Source of the DNA: Rhodococcus sp. W8901
GTDB taxonomy: Bacteria; Actinomycetota; Actinomycetes; Mycobacteriales; Mycobacteriaceae
Length of the DNA stretch: 64,000 nucleotides
Direction of reading: 5' to 3'
NCBI RefSeq assembly: GCF_013348805.1
Contig: NZ_CP054690.1
Location: 4,340,001 to 4,404,000, forward strand
Numbering within the stretch: position 1 is the first letter of the stretch; every line of letters starts with the position of its first letter. Both the position numbers and the translations under genes were made by a program. The notes under the pieces were generated by a model, which worked only from the letters and a program-made list of their open reading frames with translations, was not told the DNA's origin and did no database searches. Positions 18,384 through 27,832 of this stretch are shown one piece after another.

Positions 18384-18441
18384 TGGATTTCCTCCTGTAC
18401 GGGCGTCCGCTATATGACGCCCACGATGGGAAAGGCTTGGG

Positions 18442-18477
18442 GCCTGTGAGTGGCCGGCGAACCGGCCACTCACAGGC
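18442..18477 (-). other. Perfect 16-bp hairpin with UUCG tetraloop between rpsD and rpoA
   Basis: Arms 18442-18457 and 18462-18477 are perfectly complementary and enclose CGAA, which is UUCG in the minus-strand transcript, an exceptionally stable tetraloop. It starts 8 nt after the rpsD stop and ends about 60 nt before the rpoA start. No U-tract is present, so it may be an intercistronic stabiliser, processing site or partial terminator. Confidence 0.75.
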
Positions 18478-18485
18478 ATTACGCC

Positions 18486-19091
18486 TTACTTCGAGTAGTA
18501 CTCGACGATCAGCTGTTCCTGCAGCGGAACCTCGATCTGCGCACGCTCGGGGAGCTGGTGCACCAGGATGCGAAGACGTCCACCGACCACCTGCAGCCAA
18601 CCCGGGATCGGGCGGTCGCCCTGGGTCTCGCGGGCGATCTGGAAGGGCAGCGTCGCCAGCGACTTCTCGCGGACATCGATGATGTCGTACTGCGAGACGC
18701 GGTAGCTGGGGATGTCGACCTTCTTGTTGTTCACGAGAAGGTGACCGTGCGTGACCAGCTGACGCGCCTGGCGGCGGGTGCGAGCGAGGCCTGCGCGGTA
18801 CACGACGTTGTCGAGACGCGACTCCAGGATCTGGAGCAGGTTCTCACCGGTCTTACCGGGGCGGTTGACCGCCTCCTGGTAGTAGCGACGGAACTGCTTC
18901 TCCATGACGCCGTAGGTGAAGCGAGCCTTCTGCTTCTCCTGCAGCTGGAGCAGGTACTCGCTCTCCTTGATCCGCGCGCGGCCGTGCTGTCCCGGCGGGT
19001 ACGGGCGCCGCTCGAACGCCTGGTCGCCTCCGACGAGGTCGACGCGCAGACGACGCGACTTGCGGGTGATGGGTCCGGTATAACGTGCCAT
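18486..19091 (-). CDS. rpsD: 30S ribosomal protein S4
   Basis: The 201-residue primary 16S rRNA-binding protein nucleates assembly of the 30S body. It starts MARYTGPITRKSRRLRVDL and has the S4 RNA-binding domain (about 90-155, LESRLDNVVYRAGLA and QLVTHGHLLVNNKKVDIPSYRV). The N-terminal zinc-binding cysteines of other S4 proteins are missing, so this is the zinc-free C-minus form. It lies 26 bp downstream of rpsK. S4 often autoregulates its alpha operon in other bacteria, but no such target is evident here. Confidence 0.98.
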   Translation of the reverse strand: MARYTGPITRKSRRLRVDLVGGDQAFERRPYPPGQHGRARIKESEYLLQLQEKQKARFTYGVMEKQFRRYYQEAVNRPGKTGENLLQILESRLDNVVYRAGLARTRRQARQLVTHGHLLVNNKKVDIPSYRVSQYDIIDVREKSLATLPFQIARETQGDRPIPGWLQVVGGRLRILVHQLPERAQIEVPLQEQLIVEYYSK

Positions 19092-19117
19092 GTTCTTTTA
19101 CCTATCCTTCCCGCTAC

Positions 19118-19530
19118 TTAAACCCGACGCCGCTTGGGCGGACGGCAGCCGTTGTGCGGCTGGGGGGTGACATCGGAGATGGTGCCGACCTCGAGGCCTG
19201 CAGCCTGCAGCGAGCGGATCGCGGTCTCGCGGCCCGAACCCGGACCCTTGACGAAGACGTCGACCTTCTTCACGCCGTGCTCCTGCGCCTTGCGGGCAGC
19301 GTTCTCAGCAGCGAGCTGAGCAGCGAACGGCGTCGACTTACGCGAGCCCTTGAAGCCCACGTGGCCCGACGACGCCCAGGAGATGACGTTGCCGGCCGGG
19401 TCGGTGATCGACACGATCGTGTTGTTGAAGGTGCTCTTGATGTGAGCGGCACCGTGCGGGACGTTCTTCTTGTCCCTGCGACGCGCCTTCTGGGTCTTCT
19501 TCGGACCGGTGCTACGTGACTTAGGAGGCA

Positions 19531-19531
<1 letters not shown>
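19118..19531 (-). CDS. rpsK: 30S ribosomal protein S11
   Basis: The 137-residue protein belongs to the 30S platform near the mRNA exit. It carries [19 protein letters not shown] in the N-terminal half and the C-terminal [18 protein letters not shown] typical of S11. A basic N-terminal extension ([22 protein letters not shown]) is usual in actinobacteria. Its ATG shares one base with the rpsM stop (TAATG), so the pair is translationally coupled. Confidence 0.98.
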
Positions 19532-19899
<368 letters not shown>

Positions 19900-20114
19900 G
19901 TGGCATTCCTATCGGTGTGCGGAGGTCTGCTCCCAGTCCGTCCCCTGCGTAAGACTCTGCGTTCGAATCGCAGTGGGGCCCCGGCCTCCGTGCCGGGGGT
20001 AGACCGTTACCTGCCTTCGGGATATCTCCCTGGGCCCGGGTAGCGGTTGGTGCTGAGAGGTCTTCTTTGCGCTTGTTGCCAAGCAGATCTCGAAGAAGCC
20101 GTGAACTGCTGGGA

Positions 20115-20228
20115 TTAACCCTGACGCTGCTTGTGACGCAGGTTCTCGCAGATCACCATGACGCGCCCGTTACGGCGAATCACCTTGCACTTCTCGCAGA
20201 TCTTCTTGACGCTAGGCTGAACCTTCAC
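20115..20228 (-). CDS. rpmJ: 50S ribosomal protein L36 (zinc-binding form)
   Basis: This 37-residue gene was found by reading the minus strand. The product begins [19 protein letters not shown] and ends NLRHKQRQG. Cys11, Cys14, Cys27 and His32 form the zinc site of the C-plus L36. The start is GTG at 20228 with CAGGAGA about 11 nt upstream. It follows infA by 77 bp with two hairpins between them, the standard infA-rpmJ-rpsM order. No other candidate exists for this conserved slot. Confidence 0.96.
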   Translation of the reverse strand: MKVQPSVKKICEKCKVIRRNGRVMVICENLRHKQRQG

Positions 20229-20251
20229 GTTGCGTCTGATCTCCTGTTGTC

Positions 20252-20301
20252 TGTCCGCCGGACGGCGGACACAGTTTTCCCCGGCCGGTGTGGCCGGGGA
20301 A
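20252..20301 (-). other. Tandem hairpins between infA and rpmJ
   Basis: Two adjacent inverted repeats fill the 77-bp gap: an 8-bp stem (20252-20259 with 20264-20271) and a 10-bp GC-rich stem with a 5-nt loop (20277-20286 with 20292-20301). They would fold in the infA-rpmJ transcript. They may act as attenuator or mRNA-processing elements; a terminator is unlikely because rpsM and downstream genes have no obvious strong promoter. Confidence 0.55.
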
Positions 20302-20305
20302 GCTT

Positions 20306-20527
20306 TTACTTGTAGCGGTAAACGATGCGTCCACGCGACAGGTCGTAGGGCGACAGCTCCACGACCACGCGGTCCTCGGGAAGGATGCGAATGTAGTGCT
20401 GCCGCATCTTGCCGCTGATGTGTGCGAGGACCTTGTGGCCGTTTTCCAGCTCAATGCGGAACATCGCATTGGGCAGCGGCTCGACAACTCGTCCCTCGAC
20501 CTCGATGGCCCCGTCCTTCTTAGCCAT
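20306..20527 (-). CDS. infA: Translation initiation factor IF-1
   Basis: The 73-residue OB-fold protein binds the ribosomal A site during initiation. It starts [19 protein letters not shown] and keeps the RNA-binding core [20 protein letters not shown] and the tail [16 protein letters not shown], which is the full family length. The ATG at 20527 has GCGGAGGAT immediately upstream, preferred over a longer frame beginning at 20563. It is the first gene of the infA-rpmJ-rpsM-rpsK-rpsD-rpoA-rplQ block and is divergent from dtd. Confidence 0.98.
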
Positions 20528-20682
20528 ATCCTCCGCGATCCGTTGAGTGGCGTTTGGATGCATCGGCTACCGTCACCGGTATCCGCTACAGGGCGGCCCT
20601 GCAGGCGTTATCGGTCGAGAACGACTCCCCGGCACGAGGCCGGACAGGCAGACAACCGATACGCAGGGCGCACCGTTGATCC

Positions 20683-20711
20683 ATCTTACCGACATTTCCC
20701 AACCAGGCCAA
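20683..20711 (-). promoter_or_regulatory. Putative sigma-70-type promoter for the infA block
   Basis: On the minus strand, TTGGCC (20706-20711) and TAAGAT (20683-20688) are separated by exactly 17 bp, each matching 4 of 6 consensus positions. Transcription would start near 20676, giving a 5' leader of about 150 nt before infA. Confidence 0.4.
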
Positions 20712-20756
20712 ATGCGGCCTCGAGTCGGTACGACCGGCCGCCACCCGGAAGCGCCA

Positions 20757-20811
20757 CGAAGCCTCGCCGAAGCCTCGCCGAAGCCTCCGAGAAACCTCCG
20801 AGAAACCTCCG
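20757..20811. repeat. Five-copy 11-bp tandem repeat upstream of dtd
   Basis: Five consecutive 11-bp units run from CGAAGCCTCGC (two exact copies) through CGAAGCCTCCG to AGAAACCTCCG (two exact copies). The array ends 20 bp before the dtd start, close to where its promoter or leader should be. Unit length is not a multiple of three and the region is not coding. Confidence 0.85.
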
Positions 20812-20831
20812 AGAAGGGATACGCACCTCAC

Positions 20832-21269
20832 ATGCGCGCACTCGTCCAACGCGTCACTTCGGCAGCCGTCGAGGTCGACGGCGAGGAGGTCGGCCGGATC
20901 GAGCCGGGAGACGGAGGGCAGGGACTGCTCGTCCTTCTCGGCGTCGGACACGACGACGACCCCACCGCGGCGTCGAACCTCGCGCGTCGGGTGTGGCGAC
21001 TGCGCATCCTCGACGACGAGAAGTCCGCGTCCGATGTCGGCGCGCCGATCCTGGTCGTCAGCCAGTTCACCCTCATGGCCGACACCCGCCGCAGCCGCCG
21101 ACCGTCGTGGTCCCCTGCCGCGCCCCGCGCCGTGGCCGAACCACTCGTCGACGCCTTCGCCGAAGCGCTCCGGGAACTGGGTGCCACCGTCGAGGCCGGC
21201 CGGTTCGGCGCAGACATGCGGGTCAGCCTCGTCAACGACGGACCGGTCACCGTCCTGCTCGACGGCTGA
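20832..21269 (+). CDS. dtd: D-aminoacyl-tRNA deacylase
   Basis: The 145-residue enzyme removes D-amino acids, and glycine from tRNA-Ala, as a proofreading activity. It starts [18 protein letters not shown] and has both active-site motifs, SQFTL (77-81) and NDGPVT (135-140). The frame is open upstream, but the ATG at 20832 gives the family length; no strong Shine-Dalgarno precedes it (AAGGGA about 14 nt away). It is the only plus-strand gene inside the ribosomal block, between map and infA, and converges on map with a bidirectional terminator between them. Confidence 0.95.
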   Translation: MRALVQRVTSAAVEVDGEEVGRIEPGDGGQGLLVLLGVGHDDDPTAASNLARRVWRLRILDDEKSASDVGAPILVVSQFTLMADTRRSRRPSWSPAAPRAVAEPLVDAFAEALRELGATVEAGRFGADMRVSLVNDGPVTVLLDG

Positions 21270-21297
21270 CCCGCGGCCCGTCCGAGGAAACGCAGAA

Positions 21298-21338
21298 ACG
21301 CCGAACGGGCAGTGGGTGACCCACTGCCCGTTCGGCGT
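21298..21338. terminator. Bidirectional terminator between dtd and map
   Basis: A perfect 19-bp inverted repeat with a 3-nt loop (21298-21316 with 21320-21338) lies between the convergent dtd and map stops. On the plus strand it is followed by a U-containing stretch; on the minus strand no clear U-tract is seen. It should terminate both transcripts. Confidence 0.85.
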
Positions 21339-21349
21339 CTTCGAGATCT

Positions 21350-22153
21350 TCAGTTGTCCCCGGGACGCAGGGTGAGGATCCGCGGACCGTCCTCGGTCAC
21401 CGCGACGGTGTGCTCCCAGTGGGCGGCACGGCTTCCGTCGGTGGTCACCACGGTCCAGTCGTCGGCCAGCACCTCGGTCTCGTACGTACCGAGCGTGAGC
21501 ATCGGCTCGATCGCGAGGACCGACCCGATCACCAGATGCGGGCCCTTACCGGGGGCACCCTCGTTCGGCAGGAACGGATCCATGTGCATCTCACGGCCGA
21601 TCGCGTGACCGCCGTAGCCGTCGACGATTCCGTAGGACCTGCCGTGCAGCTTCTCCGCTGCATGCGTGCCCAGCTCGATGGCGTGCGAGACGTCGGTGAG
21701 CCGGTTGCCGTCGATCATGGCGGCGATACCGGCCTCCATCGAGAGCCGGGTCGCCTCGCTCAGCTGAGCGTCCGCTTCGCTGAGAGTGCCGACGCCGAAC
21801 GTCCACGCGGAGTCGCCGTGCCAACCGTCGAGAATCGCCCCGCAGTCGATCGACACCAGATCGCCCTCGACCAGGATGTCGTCGGCGGACGGGATACCGT
21901 GCACGACCCGATCGTTGACCGACGAGCAGATGGATCCGGTGAACCCGTGGTATCCGAGGAACGACGGCACCGCGCCGGCGTCCCGGATGACGGATTCGGC
22001 GACCCGGTCGAGCTCGAGCGTGCTGACACCCGGCTTGGCCGCATCCCGCACCGCCACGAGGGCGGCCCCGACGATCGCGCCCGCAGCCGCCATGGCGTCG
22101 AGCTCACCCGCCGTGCGGAACGGAACGACCTTGCGCTTGCGGCCGAATGCCAT
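21350..22153 (-). CDS. map: Methionine aminopeptidase, type I
   Basis: The 267-residue metalloenzyme removes the initiator Met from nascent proteins. Ligands of the dinuclear metal site are Asp109 and Asp114 ([12 protein letters not shown]), His183 (GGHAIG), Glu216 (AIEPM) and Glu247 (WEHTV), with the substrate-contacting His85 in NDRVVHG. The ATG shares one base with the adk stop (TAATG), so it is coupled to secY-adk. It is the last gene of that group and ends at the terminator shared with dtd. Confidence 0.97.
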   Translation of the reverse strand: MAFGRKRKVVPFRTAGELDAMAAAGAIVGAALVAVRDAAKPGVSTLELDRVAESVIRDAGAVPSFLGYHGFTGSICSSVNDRVVHGIPSADDILVEGDLVSIDCGAILDGWHGDSAWTFGVGTLSEADAQLSEATRLSMEAGIAAMIDGNRLTDVSHAIELGTHAAEKLHGRSYGIVDGYGGHAIGREMHMDPFLPNEGAPGKGPHLVIGSVLAIEPMLTLGTYETEVLADDWTVVTTDGSRAAHWEHTVAVTEDGPRILTLRPGDN

Positions 22154-22698
22154 TACTTCCCCAGCGCGGCCAGGGCGCGGGCGTTGACCTCTTCGACAGC
22201 GCCGACAGCGTCGACGGTGACGATATGGCCGGCGTAGTAGTCGAGCAGGGGTGCGGTCTCCTCGCGGTAGACGCGCATGCGGTTGCGGATGACGTCCTCG
22301 GTGTCGTCGGCGCGACCACGGGCGAGCATCCGCTCGACCACGACGTCGTCATCGACGTCGAACGCGAGCACACCGTCGAGCTTGGCGCCCAGGCCCTCGA
22401 GGATGCCCTCCAGTGCCTTCGCCTGATCCACCGTGCGCGGGAACCCGTCGAGCAGGAAGCCGTTGGCGGCGTCGGGCTCGGCCACGCGGGCCTTCACCAT
22501 GTTGTTCGTGATCTCGCTGGGAACCAGGTCACCTGCGTCGAGGTACTTCTTGGCCTCGAGCCCCAGCGGGGTCTCCTGCCCGATGTTGGCGCGGAACAGA
22601 TCTCCGGTGGAGATGTGCGGAACGCCCAGCTTCTCGGACAGGATCGCGGCCTGGGTGCCTTTACCGGCACCGGGAGGACCAAGGAGGACAAGTCTCAC
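22153..22698 (-). CDS. adk: Adenylate kinase
   Basis: The 181-residue enzyme interconverts ATP plus AMP with two ADP. The P-loop GPPGAGKGT is at residues 7-15, ISTGDLFR forms the AMP-binding region, and [10 protein letters not shown] is the family signature. It is the short form with a compact LID and no zinc site, as in M. tuberculosis. The GTG start overlaps the secY stop (GTGA), giving tight coupling in secY-adk-map. Confidence 0.98.
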   Translation of the reverse strand: MRLVLLGPPGAGKGTQAAILSEKLGVPHISTGDLFRANIGQETPLGLEAKKYLDAGDLVPSEITNNMVKARVAEPDAANGFLLDGFPRTVDQAKALEGILEGLGAKLDGVLAFDVDDDVVVERMLARGRADDTEDVIRNRMRVYREETAPLLDYYAGHIVTVDAVGAVEEVNARALAALGK

Positions 22699-24017
22699 TT
22701 GAGGAACCCTTCATAGTTTCGCTGCATAAGCTGGCTCTCGATCTGCTTAACGGTATCGAGGCCCACACTGACCATAATCAGCACCGCGGTGCCACCGAAC
22801 GGCAGGTTCGCTGCGCCGCCCGAATTGCCGATATCGAGGAACAGATTCGGCAGGACTGCGATGGTGCCGAGGTAGATGGCACCCGGCAAGGTGATACGGC
22901 TCAGTACGTAGTTCAGGTAGTCGGCCGTCGGCCGGCCGGGACGGATGCCCGGGATGAAGCCGCCGAACTTCTTCATCTCGTCCGCGCGTTCCTCCGGATT
23001 GAAGGTGATCGCGACGTAGAAGTACGTGAAGAAGACGATCATGCCGAAGTAGATCAGGATGTAGACCGGGTTGGCCGGGTTCACCAGGTACTCGTTGATG
23101 AACCGCTGCCACCAGCTCGGATCGGCGCTCGTGTTGGCGCCGGTGAGCTGCGCGATCAGGTTCGGCAGGTAGAGCAGGGACGACGCGAAGATCACCGGAA
23201 TGACACCGGCCTGGTTGACCTTCAGGGGCAGGTAGGTCGACGAACCTCCGTACATCTTGCGGCCGACCATCCGCTTCGCGTACTGCACCGGGATGCGCCG
23301 CTGGCCCTGCTCGACGAAGACGACACCGGCGATGATGGCCAGCGCGGCCACGCACACGAGTGCGAACGTCAGGCCGCCGCGGCTGTCCAGGATGGTCTTG
23401 CCCTCGCCCGGAATGCGCGAGGCGATGCCCGCGAAGATCAGCAGCGACATGCCGTTGCCGACACCGCGCTCGGTGATGAGCTCACCGAACCACATCACCA
23501 GGGCCGAACCCGCCGTCATGACGAGCACGATGATGATCAGACCGAAGATGCTCTCGTCGGCGATGATCGACTGCGTACAGCCCTGCAGCAGCTGACCTCG
23601 GGCCGCGAGGGCCACGATGCCAGTGGCCTGCAGGATCGCGAGCGCGATCGACAGGTAACGCGTGTACTGCGTCATCTTCGCCTGGCCCGATTGGCCCTCC
23701 TTGCGGAGTTCCTCGAACTTCGGGATGACGACAGTGAGCAGCTGCACGATAATGCTCGCGGTGATGTACGGCATGATGCCGATCGCGAAGACCGAGAGCT
23801 GCAGCAGTGCACCACCCGAGAACAGGTTGATCAGCGAGTAGATGCCGGCAGACTCGCCACCCGACACCTGGTCGATACATGCACGGACATTGCCGTAGTC
23901 GACACCGGGAGAGGGCAGTGTCGCGCCGAGGCGATACAGGGCGACGAGACCGAGTGTGAAGAGGATCTTCCGCCTCAGGTCAGGCGTCCTGAGGGCCGAG
24001 ACAAAGGCGGAAAGCAA
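22695..24017 (-). CDS. secY: Sec translocon channel subunit SecY
   Basis: The 440-residue membrane protein has ten transmembrane helices and forms the protein-conducting channel. It starts [22 protein letters not shown] and contains SecY landmarks such as [23 protein letters not shown] (plug region side) and the cytoplasmic loop [20 protein letters not shown]. The start is a TTG at 24017 with AGGAGG 5 nt upstream; no better ATG is near. It is separated from rplO by 222 bp with a strong hairpin, so secY-adk-map may have its own promoter. Confidence 0.97.
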   Translation of the reverse strand: MLSAFVSALRTPDLRRKILFTLGLVALYRLGATLPSPGVDYGNVRACIDQVSGGESAGIYSLINLFSGGALLQLSVFAIGIMPYITASIIVQLLTVVIPKFEELRKEGQSGQAKMTQYTRYLSIALAILQATGIVALAARGQLLQGCTQSIIADESIFGLIIIVLVMTAGSALVMWFGELITERGVGNGMSLLIFAGIASRIPGEGKTILDSRGGLTFALVCVAALAIIAGVVFVEQGQRRIPVQYAKRMVGRKMYGGSSTYLPLKVNQAGVIPVIFASSLLYLPNLIAQLTGANTSADPSWWQRFINEYLVNPANPVYILIYFGMIVFFTYFYVAITFNPEERADEMKKFGGFIPGIRPGRPTADYLNYVLSRITLPGAIYLGTIAVLPNLFLDIGNSGGAANLPFGGTAVLIMVSVGLDTVKQIESQLMQRNYEGFLK

Positions 24018-24078
24018 AGATCCTCCTGGCGCACGACATACGGGGAGCCAAGTCGAATGACTCGTCCCATGGATTGCA

Positions 24079-24094
24079 GAACTCTAGAACTCTA
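24079..24094. repeat. 8-bp tandem repeat in the secY leader
   Basis: GAACTCTA occurs twice in direct succession about 62 nt upstream of the secY start and creates a TTCTAGAA palindrome at the junction. On the minus strand it presents two TAGAGT hexamers, each a plausible -10 element, though no convincing -35 element was found. Confidence 0.4.
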
Positions 24095-24174
24095 ACAGTG
24101 ACACATGAAATCACAGCCCCGTTGCCTGGGGCCGGTTGCTCAACAGTATGCCGACAGGACACCCTGCAGAGCGG

Positions 24175-24220
24175 CGAATGGCCGCAACTCGGCCCGATTG
24201 GGCAGAGTTGCGGCCATTCG
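24175..24220 (-). terminator. Long hairpin between rplO and secY
   Basis: Twenty-one-base arms (24175-24195 and 24200-24220) pair with one mismatch around a 4-nt loop, starting 19 nt after the rplO stop. No U-tract follows on the minus strand. It probably ends, fully or partly, the rpsN-rplO transcript before secY. Confidence 0.75.
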
Positions 24221-24239
24221 ACAAGCTAGCTGAGCGAAA

Positions 24240-24680
24240 TCACAGCTCGGTGGTGGTACCACCGGCAGCGGCGATCTTCTCCTTGGCAGCGCCGGAGAAC
24301 TTGTTCGCGGTGACCTGAACGGCAACCGTGAGCTCACCCTCGGCGAGAACCTTCACGAGCTGGTTCTTGCGAACCGCACCGGCGGCAACGAGCTCGGCAA
24401 CGCCGATCTGTCCACCCTCGGGGAACAGACGAGCGATGTCGCCGACGTTGACGACCTGGTACTCGGTGCGGAACGGGTTGGTGAAGCCCTTGAGCTTGGG
24501 CAGACGCATGTGCAGCGGCATCTGTCCACCCTCGAAGGCGGCCGACACGTTCTTCCGGGCCTTGGTGCCCTTCGTACCGCGACCGGCGGTCTTACCCTTC
24601 GAGCCCTCACCGCGACCGACGCGAGTCTTGTCGGTCTTGGCGCCGGGCGCGGGGCGCAGGTGGTGCAACTTGATGGTCAT
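24240..24680 (-). CDS. rplO: 50S ribosomal protein L15
   Basis: The 146-residue large-subunit protein binds 23S rRNA late in assembly. It starts [20 protein letters not shown] and has the Gly/Lys-rich [19 protein letters not shown] extension and [18 protein letters not shown]. The tail [13 protein letters not shown] is normal for actinobacteria. It follows rpmD by 2 bp and is the last gene before the strong hairpin preceding secY. Confidence 0.98.
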   Translation of the reverse strand: MTIKLHHLRPAPGAKTDKTRVGRGEGSKGKTAGRGTKGTKARKNVSAAFEGGQMPLHMRLPKLKGFTNPFRTEYQVVNVGDIARLFPEGGQIGVAELVAAGAVRKNQLVKVLAEGELTVAVQVTANKFSGAAKEKIAAAGGTTTEL

Positions 24681-24682
24681 GG

Positions 24683-24862
24683 TTAGACCTCCTCAACTGT
24701 GACGAGGTGGCGCACCACGTTGATCAGACCGCGGTTCTGCGCGTTGTCCTCACGAACGACCGACTGGCGAATGCCCTTCAGCCCGAGGGTGCGCATGCTG
24801 TCCCGCTGGTTCTGCTTGGTGCCGATGGTGCTCTTGACCTGGGTGACCTTGAGCTGTGCCAT
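24683..24862 (-). CDS. rpmD: 50S ribosomal protein L30
   Basis: This 59-residue gene was found by reading the minus strand between rpsE and rplO. The product starts [19 protein letters not shown] and ends [11 protein letters not shown], with the L30 core [12 protein letters not shown]. Its ATG directly follows the rpsE stop (TAA-ATG, no gap), and it is 2 bp from rplO, so translation of the three is coupled. Length and position match bacterial L30 exactly. Confidence 0.96.
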   Translation of the reverse strand: MAQLKVTQVKSTIGTKQNQRDSMRTLGLKGIRQSVVREDNAQNRGLINVVRHLVTVEEV

Positions 24863-25510
24863 TTACTTCACGCTCCCAGCCTGTGCACGAGCGCGGAGCA
24901 TGCCGGCCGGAGCAACGTCCTCGATGGGCAGGCCACGGCGAGCCGCAACCTCTTCCGGACGCTGCAGACCCTTGAGGGCAGCAACGGTCGCGTGCACGAC
25001 GTTGATCGCGTTGTCGCTACCGAGCGACTTCGACAGGATGTCGTGGATTCCCGCGCACTCGAGCACGGCACGCACCGCGCCACCGGCGATAACACCTGTA
25101 CCGGGGCTGGCCGGACGCAGCATGACCACACCGGCCGCCGCCTCACCCTGGATCGGGTGGGTGATGGTGCTGCCGATCATCGGGACGCGGAAGAAGCTCT
25201 TGCGAGCCTCCTCGACACCCTTCTGGATGGCCGCGGGAACTTCCTTGGCCTTTCCGTAGCCGACGCCGACGAGTCCGTTGCCGTCGCCCACGATCACCAG
25301 AGCGGTGAAGCTGAAGCGACGACCACCCTTGACGACCTTCGAGACACGGTTGATGGAGACAACCCGCTCGATGAAGTTCGACTTCTCGGCAGCGTTGTCG
25401 CGGCGGTTGTCGCGACGGTCACGGCCGCCACGGTTGTCGCCACTGCCGCTGTTCGGCCCATTCTGTCCGGCGGGTCCGCTTCCGCCGTCACGCCTTTGAC
25501 GTCCCGGCAT
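24863..25510 (-). CDS. rpsE: 30S ribosomal protein S5
   Basis: The 215-residue protein of the 30S subunit is important for decoding accuracy and helicase activity at the mRNA entry. The core runs from about residue 44 ([23 protein letters not shown]) through [16 protein letters not shown] and [15 protein letters not shown]. About 40 extra N-terminal residues are rich in Gly, Arg, Asp and Asn, an actinobacterial feature. It is 31 bp downstream of rplR. Confidence 0.98.
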   Translation of the reverse strand: MPGRQRRDGGSGPAGQNGPNSGSGDNRGGRDRRDNRRDNAAEKSNFIERVVSINRVSKVVKGGRRFSFTALVIVGDGNGLVGVGYGKAKEVPAAIQKGVEEARKSFFRVPMIGSTITHPIQGEAAAGVVMLRPASPGTGVIAGGAVRAVLECAGIHDILSKSLGSDNAINVVHATVAALKGLQRPEEVAARRGLPIEDVAPAGMLRARAQAGSVK

Positions 25511-25541
25511 CAGGCATTCCTTCCGTTAGTAACGTTGGTCA

Positions 25542-25949
25542 TCAGAACTTCAACCCGCCTTCGCGAGCGGCGTCGGCCAGGGCCGCGATGCGACCCGTGT
25601 AGGTGTGGCCACCGCGGTCGAAGACCACGGTCTCCACGCCGGCTGCCTTGGCGCGCTCGGCGATCAGCTGACCGACCTTCGCGCCACGGGCGCTCTTGTC
25701 GCCGTCCAGCGCACGCACGTCGGCCTCGATGGTCGACGCAGCGGCGAGGGTCTTGCCGGCCAGATCGTCCACCAGCTGCACGTGGATGTGCCGCGCGGAG
25801 CGGTTCACCACCAGACGGGGACGCTCCGGGGTGCCGGAGACCTTCTTGCGGAGACGGAAGTGACGACGCGCCTTCGACAGACGACGCGTCGTGGACGCGT
25901 CCTTGCCGAGCGGAATCCGCTTGGCTTTCTGATTTGCAGTCTGGCTCAT
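25542..25949 (-). CDS. rplR: 50S ribosomal protein L18
   Basis: The 135-residue protein carries 5S rRNA into the large subunit with L5. It has [19 protein letters not shown] and the C-terminal GIAL-type end [26 protein letters not shown]. The ATG at 25949 is 1 bp after the rplF stop; a longer frame from 25991 would overlap rplF and is rejected. Confidence 0.98.
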   Translation of the reverse strand: MSQTANQKAKRIPLGKDASTTRRLSKARRHFRLRKKVSGTPERPRLVVNRSARHIHVQLVDDLAGKTLAAASTIEADVRALDGDKSARGAKVGQLIAERAKAAGVETVVFDRGGHTYTGRIAALADAAREGGLKF

Positions 25950-25950
25950 A

Positions 25951-26487
25951 TCACTTACCCGTCTTTCCGACCTTGCGACGGACCTGCTCACCCTCGTAGC
26001 GGATGCCCTTGCCCTTGTACGGGTCGGACTTGCGCAGACGACGGATGTTGGCCGCGATCTGGCCGACCTTCTGCTTGTCGATGCCGGTGATCGAGAACCG
26101 GGTCGGCGACTCGACAGCGAAGGTGATGCCCTCCGGAGCCTCGATCGGGACCGGGTGGCTGTAGCCGAGCGAGAACTCGAGGTCCTGGCCCTTCAGTGCC
26201 ACACGGTAACCGACGCCGTGGATCTCCATCTTGGTGGTGTAACCAGCGGTAACACCGATGATCATGTTCTGCACCAGGGTGCGCGACAGACCGTGCAGCG
26301 CGCGGCTGCGACGCTCGTCGTCGGGACGGGTGACCTGAAGGGCACCGTCCTCCTGTGCGACCGAGATCGGCTCCGAGACGGTCATCGTCAGGGTGCCCTT
26401 GGGGCCCTTGACCGCGACGTCCTGTCCGGTGATGGTCACGTCGACGCCCGCGGGGACGGCGACCGGAATCTTTCCAATACGCGACAT
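25951..26487 (-). CDS. rplF: 50S ribosomal protein L6
   Basis: The 178-residue protein lies near the factor-binding site of the large subunit. It starts [19 protein letters not shown], contains the two duplicated L6 folds and ends with the diagnostic [27 protein letters not shown] site precedes the ATG. It is 14 bp downstream of rpsH. Confidence 0.98.
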   Translation of the reverse strand: MSRIGKIPVAVPAGVDVTITGQDVAVKGPKGTLTMTVSEPISVAQEDGALQVTRPDDERRSRALHGLSRTLVQNMIIGVTAGYTTKMEIHGVGYRVALKGQDLEFSLGYSHPVPIEAPEGITFAVESPTRFSITGIDKQKVGQIAANIRRLRKSDPYKGKGIRYEGEQVRRKVGKTGK

Positions 26488-26501
26488 AGTGGTGGCCTCC
26501 C

Positions 26502-26900
26502 TTACCAGACGTAGGCGAGGACTTCCCCGCCCACTCCCTGATTGGCCGCCTGACGATCGGTGAGCAGGCCGGAAGACGTGGAGATGATCGCCACGCCGAG
26601 GCCGCCCAGGACCTTGGGCAGGTTGGTGGACTTCGCGTACACGCGCAGACCGGGCTTGGAAACACGGCGGACGCCGGCGAGGCTGCGCTCGCGGCTCGGG
26701 CCGTACTTGAGGTCGACGATCAGCGTCTTGCCGACCTCGGCATCCTCGGTGCGGTAGTCCGCGATGTAGCCCTCGCGCTTGAGGATCTCGGCGATGTTCG
26801 CCTTGATCTTCGAGTGCGGCAGCTTCACCTCGTCGTGGTACGCCGAGTTGGCATTACGCAGACGCGTCAAGAAGTCTGCGATCGGATCAGTCATGGTCAT
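26502..26900 (-). CDS. rpsH: 30S ribosomal protein S8
   Basis: The 132-residue 16S rRNA-binding protein starts [18 protein letters not shown]. It has the C-terminal signature [18 protein letters not shown], followed by GGEVLAYVW. ATGs at 26900 and 26894 are both usable. It is separated from rpsN by a 174-bp spacer with three hairpins, so it may be expressed from its own promoter or a processed transcript. Confidence 0.98.
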   Translation of the reverse strand: MTMTDPIADFLTRLRNANSAYHDEVKLPHSKIKANIAEILKREGYIADYRTEDAEVGKTLIVDLKYGPSRERSLAGVRRVSKPGLRVYAKSTNLPKVLGGLGVAIISTSSGLLTDRQAANQGVGGEVLAYVW

Positions 26901-26949
26901 GAGTTGACCTGTGCACCTTTCTCGTTGGGGTTCCCATGCAACACCGGTC

Positions 26950-27078
26950 CCGGCCCCGCTCCCCCGACAAATCGGATGGAGCGGGGCCGGCCCGGTCGTG
27001 GGCCTACAACGAAGTGGTTCTTACCTTCACCGTTCCGCGGGTGCGGAACGGAAGTCTGTGTAACCCGGAGTGGGTTAC
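26950..27078 (-). other. Three consecutive hairpins between rpsN and rpsH
   Basis: The 174-bp spacer holds a 13-bp GC-rich stem with an additional 4-bp upper stem (26950-26990), a perfect 9-bp stem with a 4-nt loop (27030-27038 with 27043-27051), and a 7-bp stem that includes the rpsN stop codon (27060-27066 with 27072-27078). None is followed by a U-tract. They break the spc block at a point where most bacteria have a short gap. Confidence 0.6.
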
Positions 27079-27260
27079 CAGGAGCTCTTGTGAACGCCCG
27101 GCAGTTCGCCGGCGTGTGCCATCTCGCGAACGCAGATACGGCACAGGCCGAACTTGCGGAACACCGCGTGCGGACGGCCGCACTTCTGGCAGCGGGTGTA
27201 CGCGCGCACCGCGAACTTCGGCTTCTTGTTGGCCTTGTTGACCAGTGCCTTCTTAGCCAT
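27075..27260 (-). CDS. rpsN: 30S ribosomal protein S14, zinc-binding type
   Basis: The 61-residue short S14 starts [19 protein letters not shown]. It has CxxC pairs in [13 protein letters not shown] and GLCRICVRE that bind zinc, then [10 protein letters not shown]. This is the RpsZ type; actinobacteria often carry a second zinc-free S14 elsewhere for zinc limitation. The ATG at 27260 is 4 bp after the rplE stop. Confidence 0.98.
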   Translation of the reverse strand: MAKKALVNKANKKPKFAVRAYTRCQKCGRPHAVFRKFGLCRICVREMAHAGELPGVHKSSW

Positions 27261-27264
27261 GGGC

Positions 27265-27831
27265 TCAGTTCTCCTTGAACGGGAAGCCGAGGTGCTTGAG
27301 CAGCGCACGGCCTTCTTCGTTGTTGGTGGCGGTGGTCACGACGGTGATGTCCATACCGCGCGGACGATCGATCTTGTCCACGTCGATCTCGTGGAACATC
27401 GACTGCTCGTTGAGGCCGAACGTGTAGTTGCCGTTGCCGTCGAACTGGGTGCCCGACAGACCGCGGAAGTCCCTGATACGGGGCAGCGCGATCGACACCA
27501 GGCGATCCAGGAACTCCCACATGCGGTCGCCACGCAGCGTGACGCGCGCGCCGATCGGCATGCCTTCACGCAGCTTGAACTGCGCGATGGACTTGCGGGC
27601 CTTGCGGATCTCGGGCTTCTGACCGGTGATCAGAGCGAGATCGGCAACCGCGCCGTTGATCAGCTTCGCGTCACGGGCGGCGTCGCCGACACCCATGTTG
27701 ACGACGACCTTGACGACGCCGGGGATCTGCATGACGTTCGCGTAGTCGAACTCCGCGTTCAGCGCGTCCTTGATCTCCGCACGGTAGCGGGCCTTCAGGC
27801 GCGGCTGGGTCTTGTTCTCAGTGGAGGTCAT
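27265..27831 (-). CDS. rplE: 50S ribosomal protein L5
   Basis: The 188-residue protein binds 5S rRNA and contacts P-site tRNA. It contains [18 protein letters not shown], the [21 protein letters not shown] segment and the C-terminal [20 protein letters not shown]. The start [11 protein letters not shown] at 27831 is 1 bp from the rplX stop, rejecting a longer frame from 27888 that overlaps rplX. Confidence 0.98.
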   Translation of the reverse strand: MTSTENKTQPRLKARYRAEIKDALNAEFDYANVMQIPGVVKVVVNMGVGDAARDAKLINGAVADLALITGQKPEIRKARKSIAQFKLREGMPIGARVTLRGDRMWEFLDRLVSIALPRIRDFRGLSGTQFDGNGNYTFGLNEQSMFHEIDVDKIDRPRGMDITVVTTATNNEEGRALLKHLGFPFKEN

Positions 27832-27832
27832 G

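Larger units (their letters stand above)
20528..20831. promoter_or_regulatory. Divergent infA/dtd intergenic region with promoter and 11-bp repeats
   Basis: This 304-bp gene-free region contains a sigma-70-like promoter for infA on the minus strand (20683-20711) and a five-copy 11-bp tandem repeat (20757-20811) just upstream of dtd. I see no additional gene. No riboswitch fold was recognised. Confidence 0.5.
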
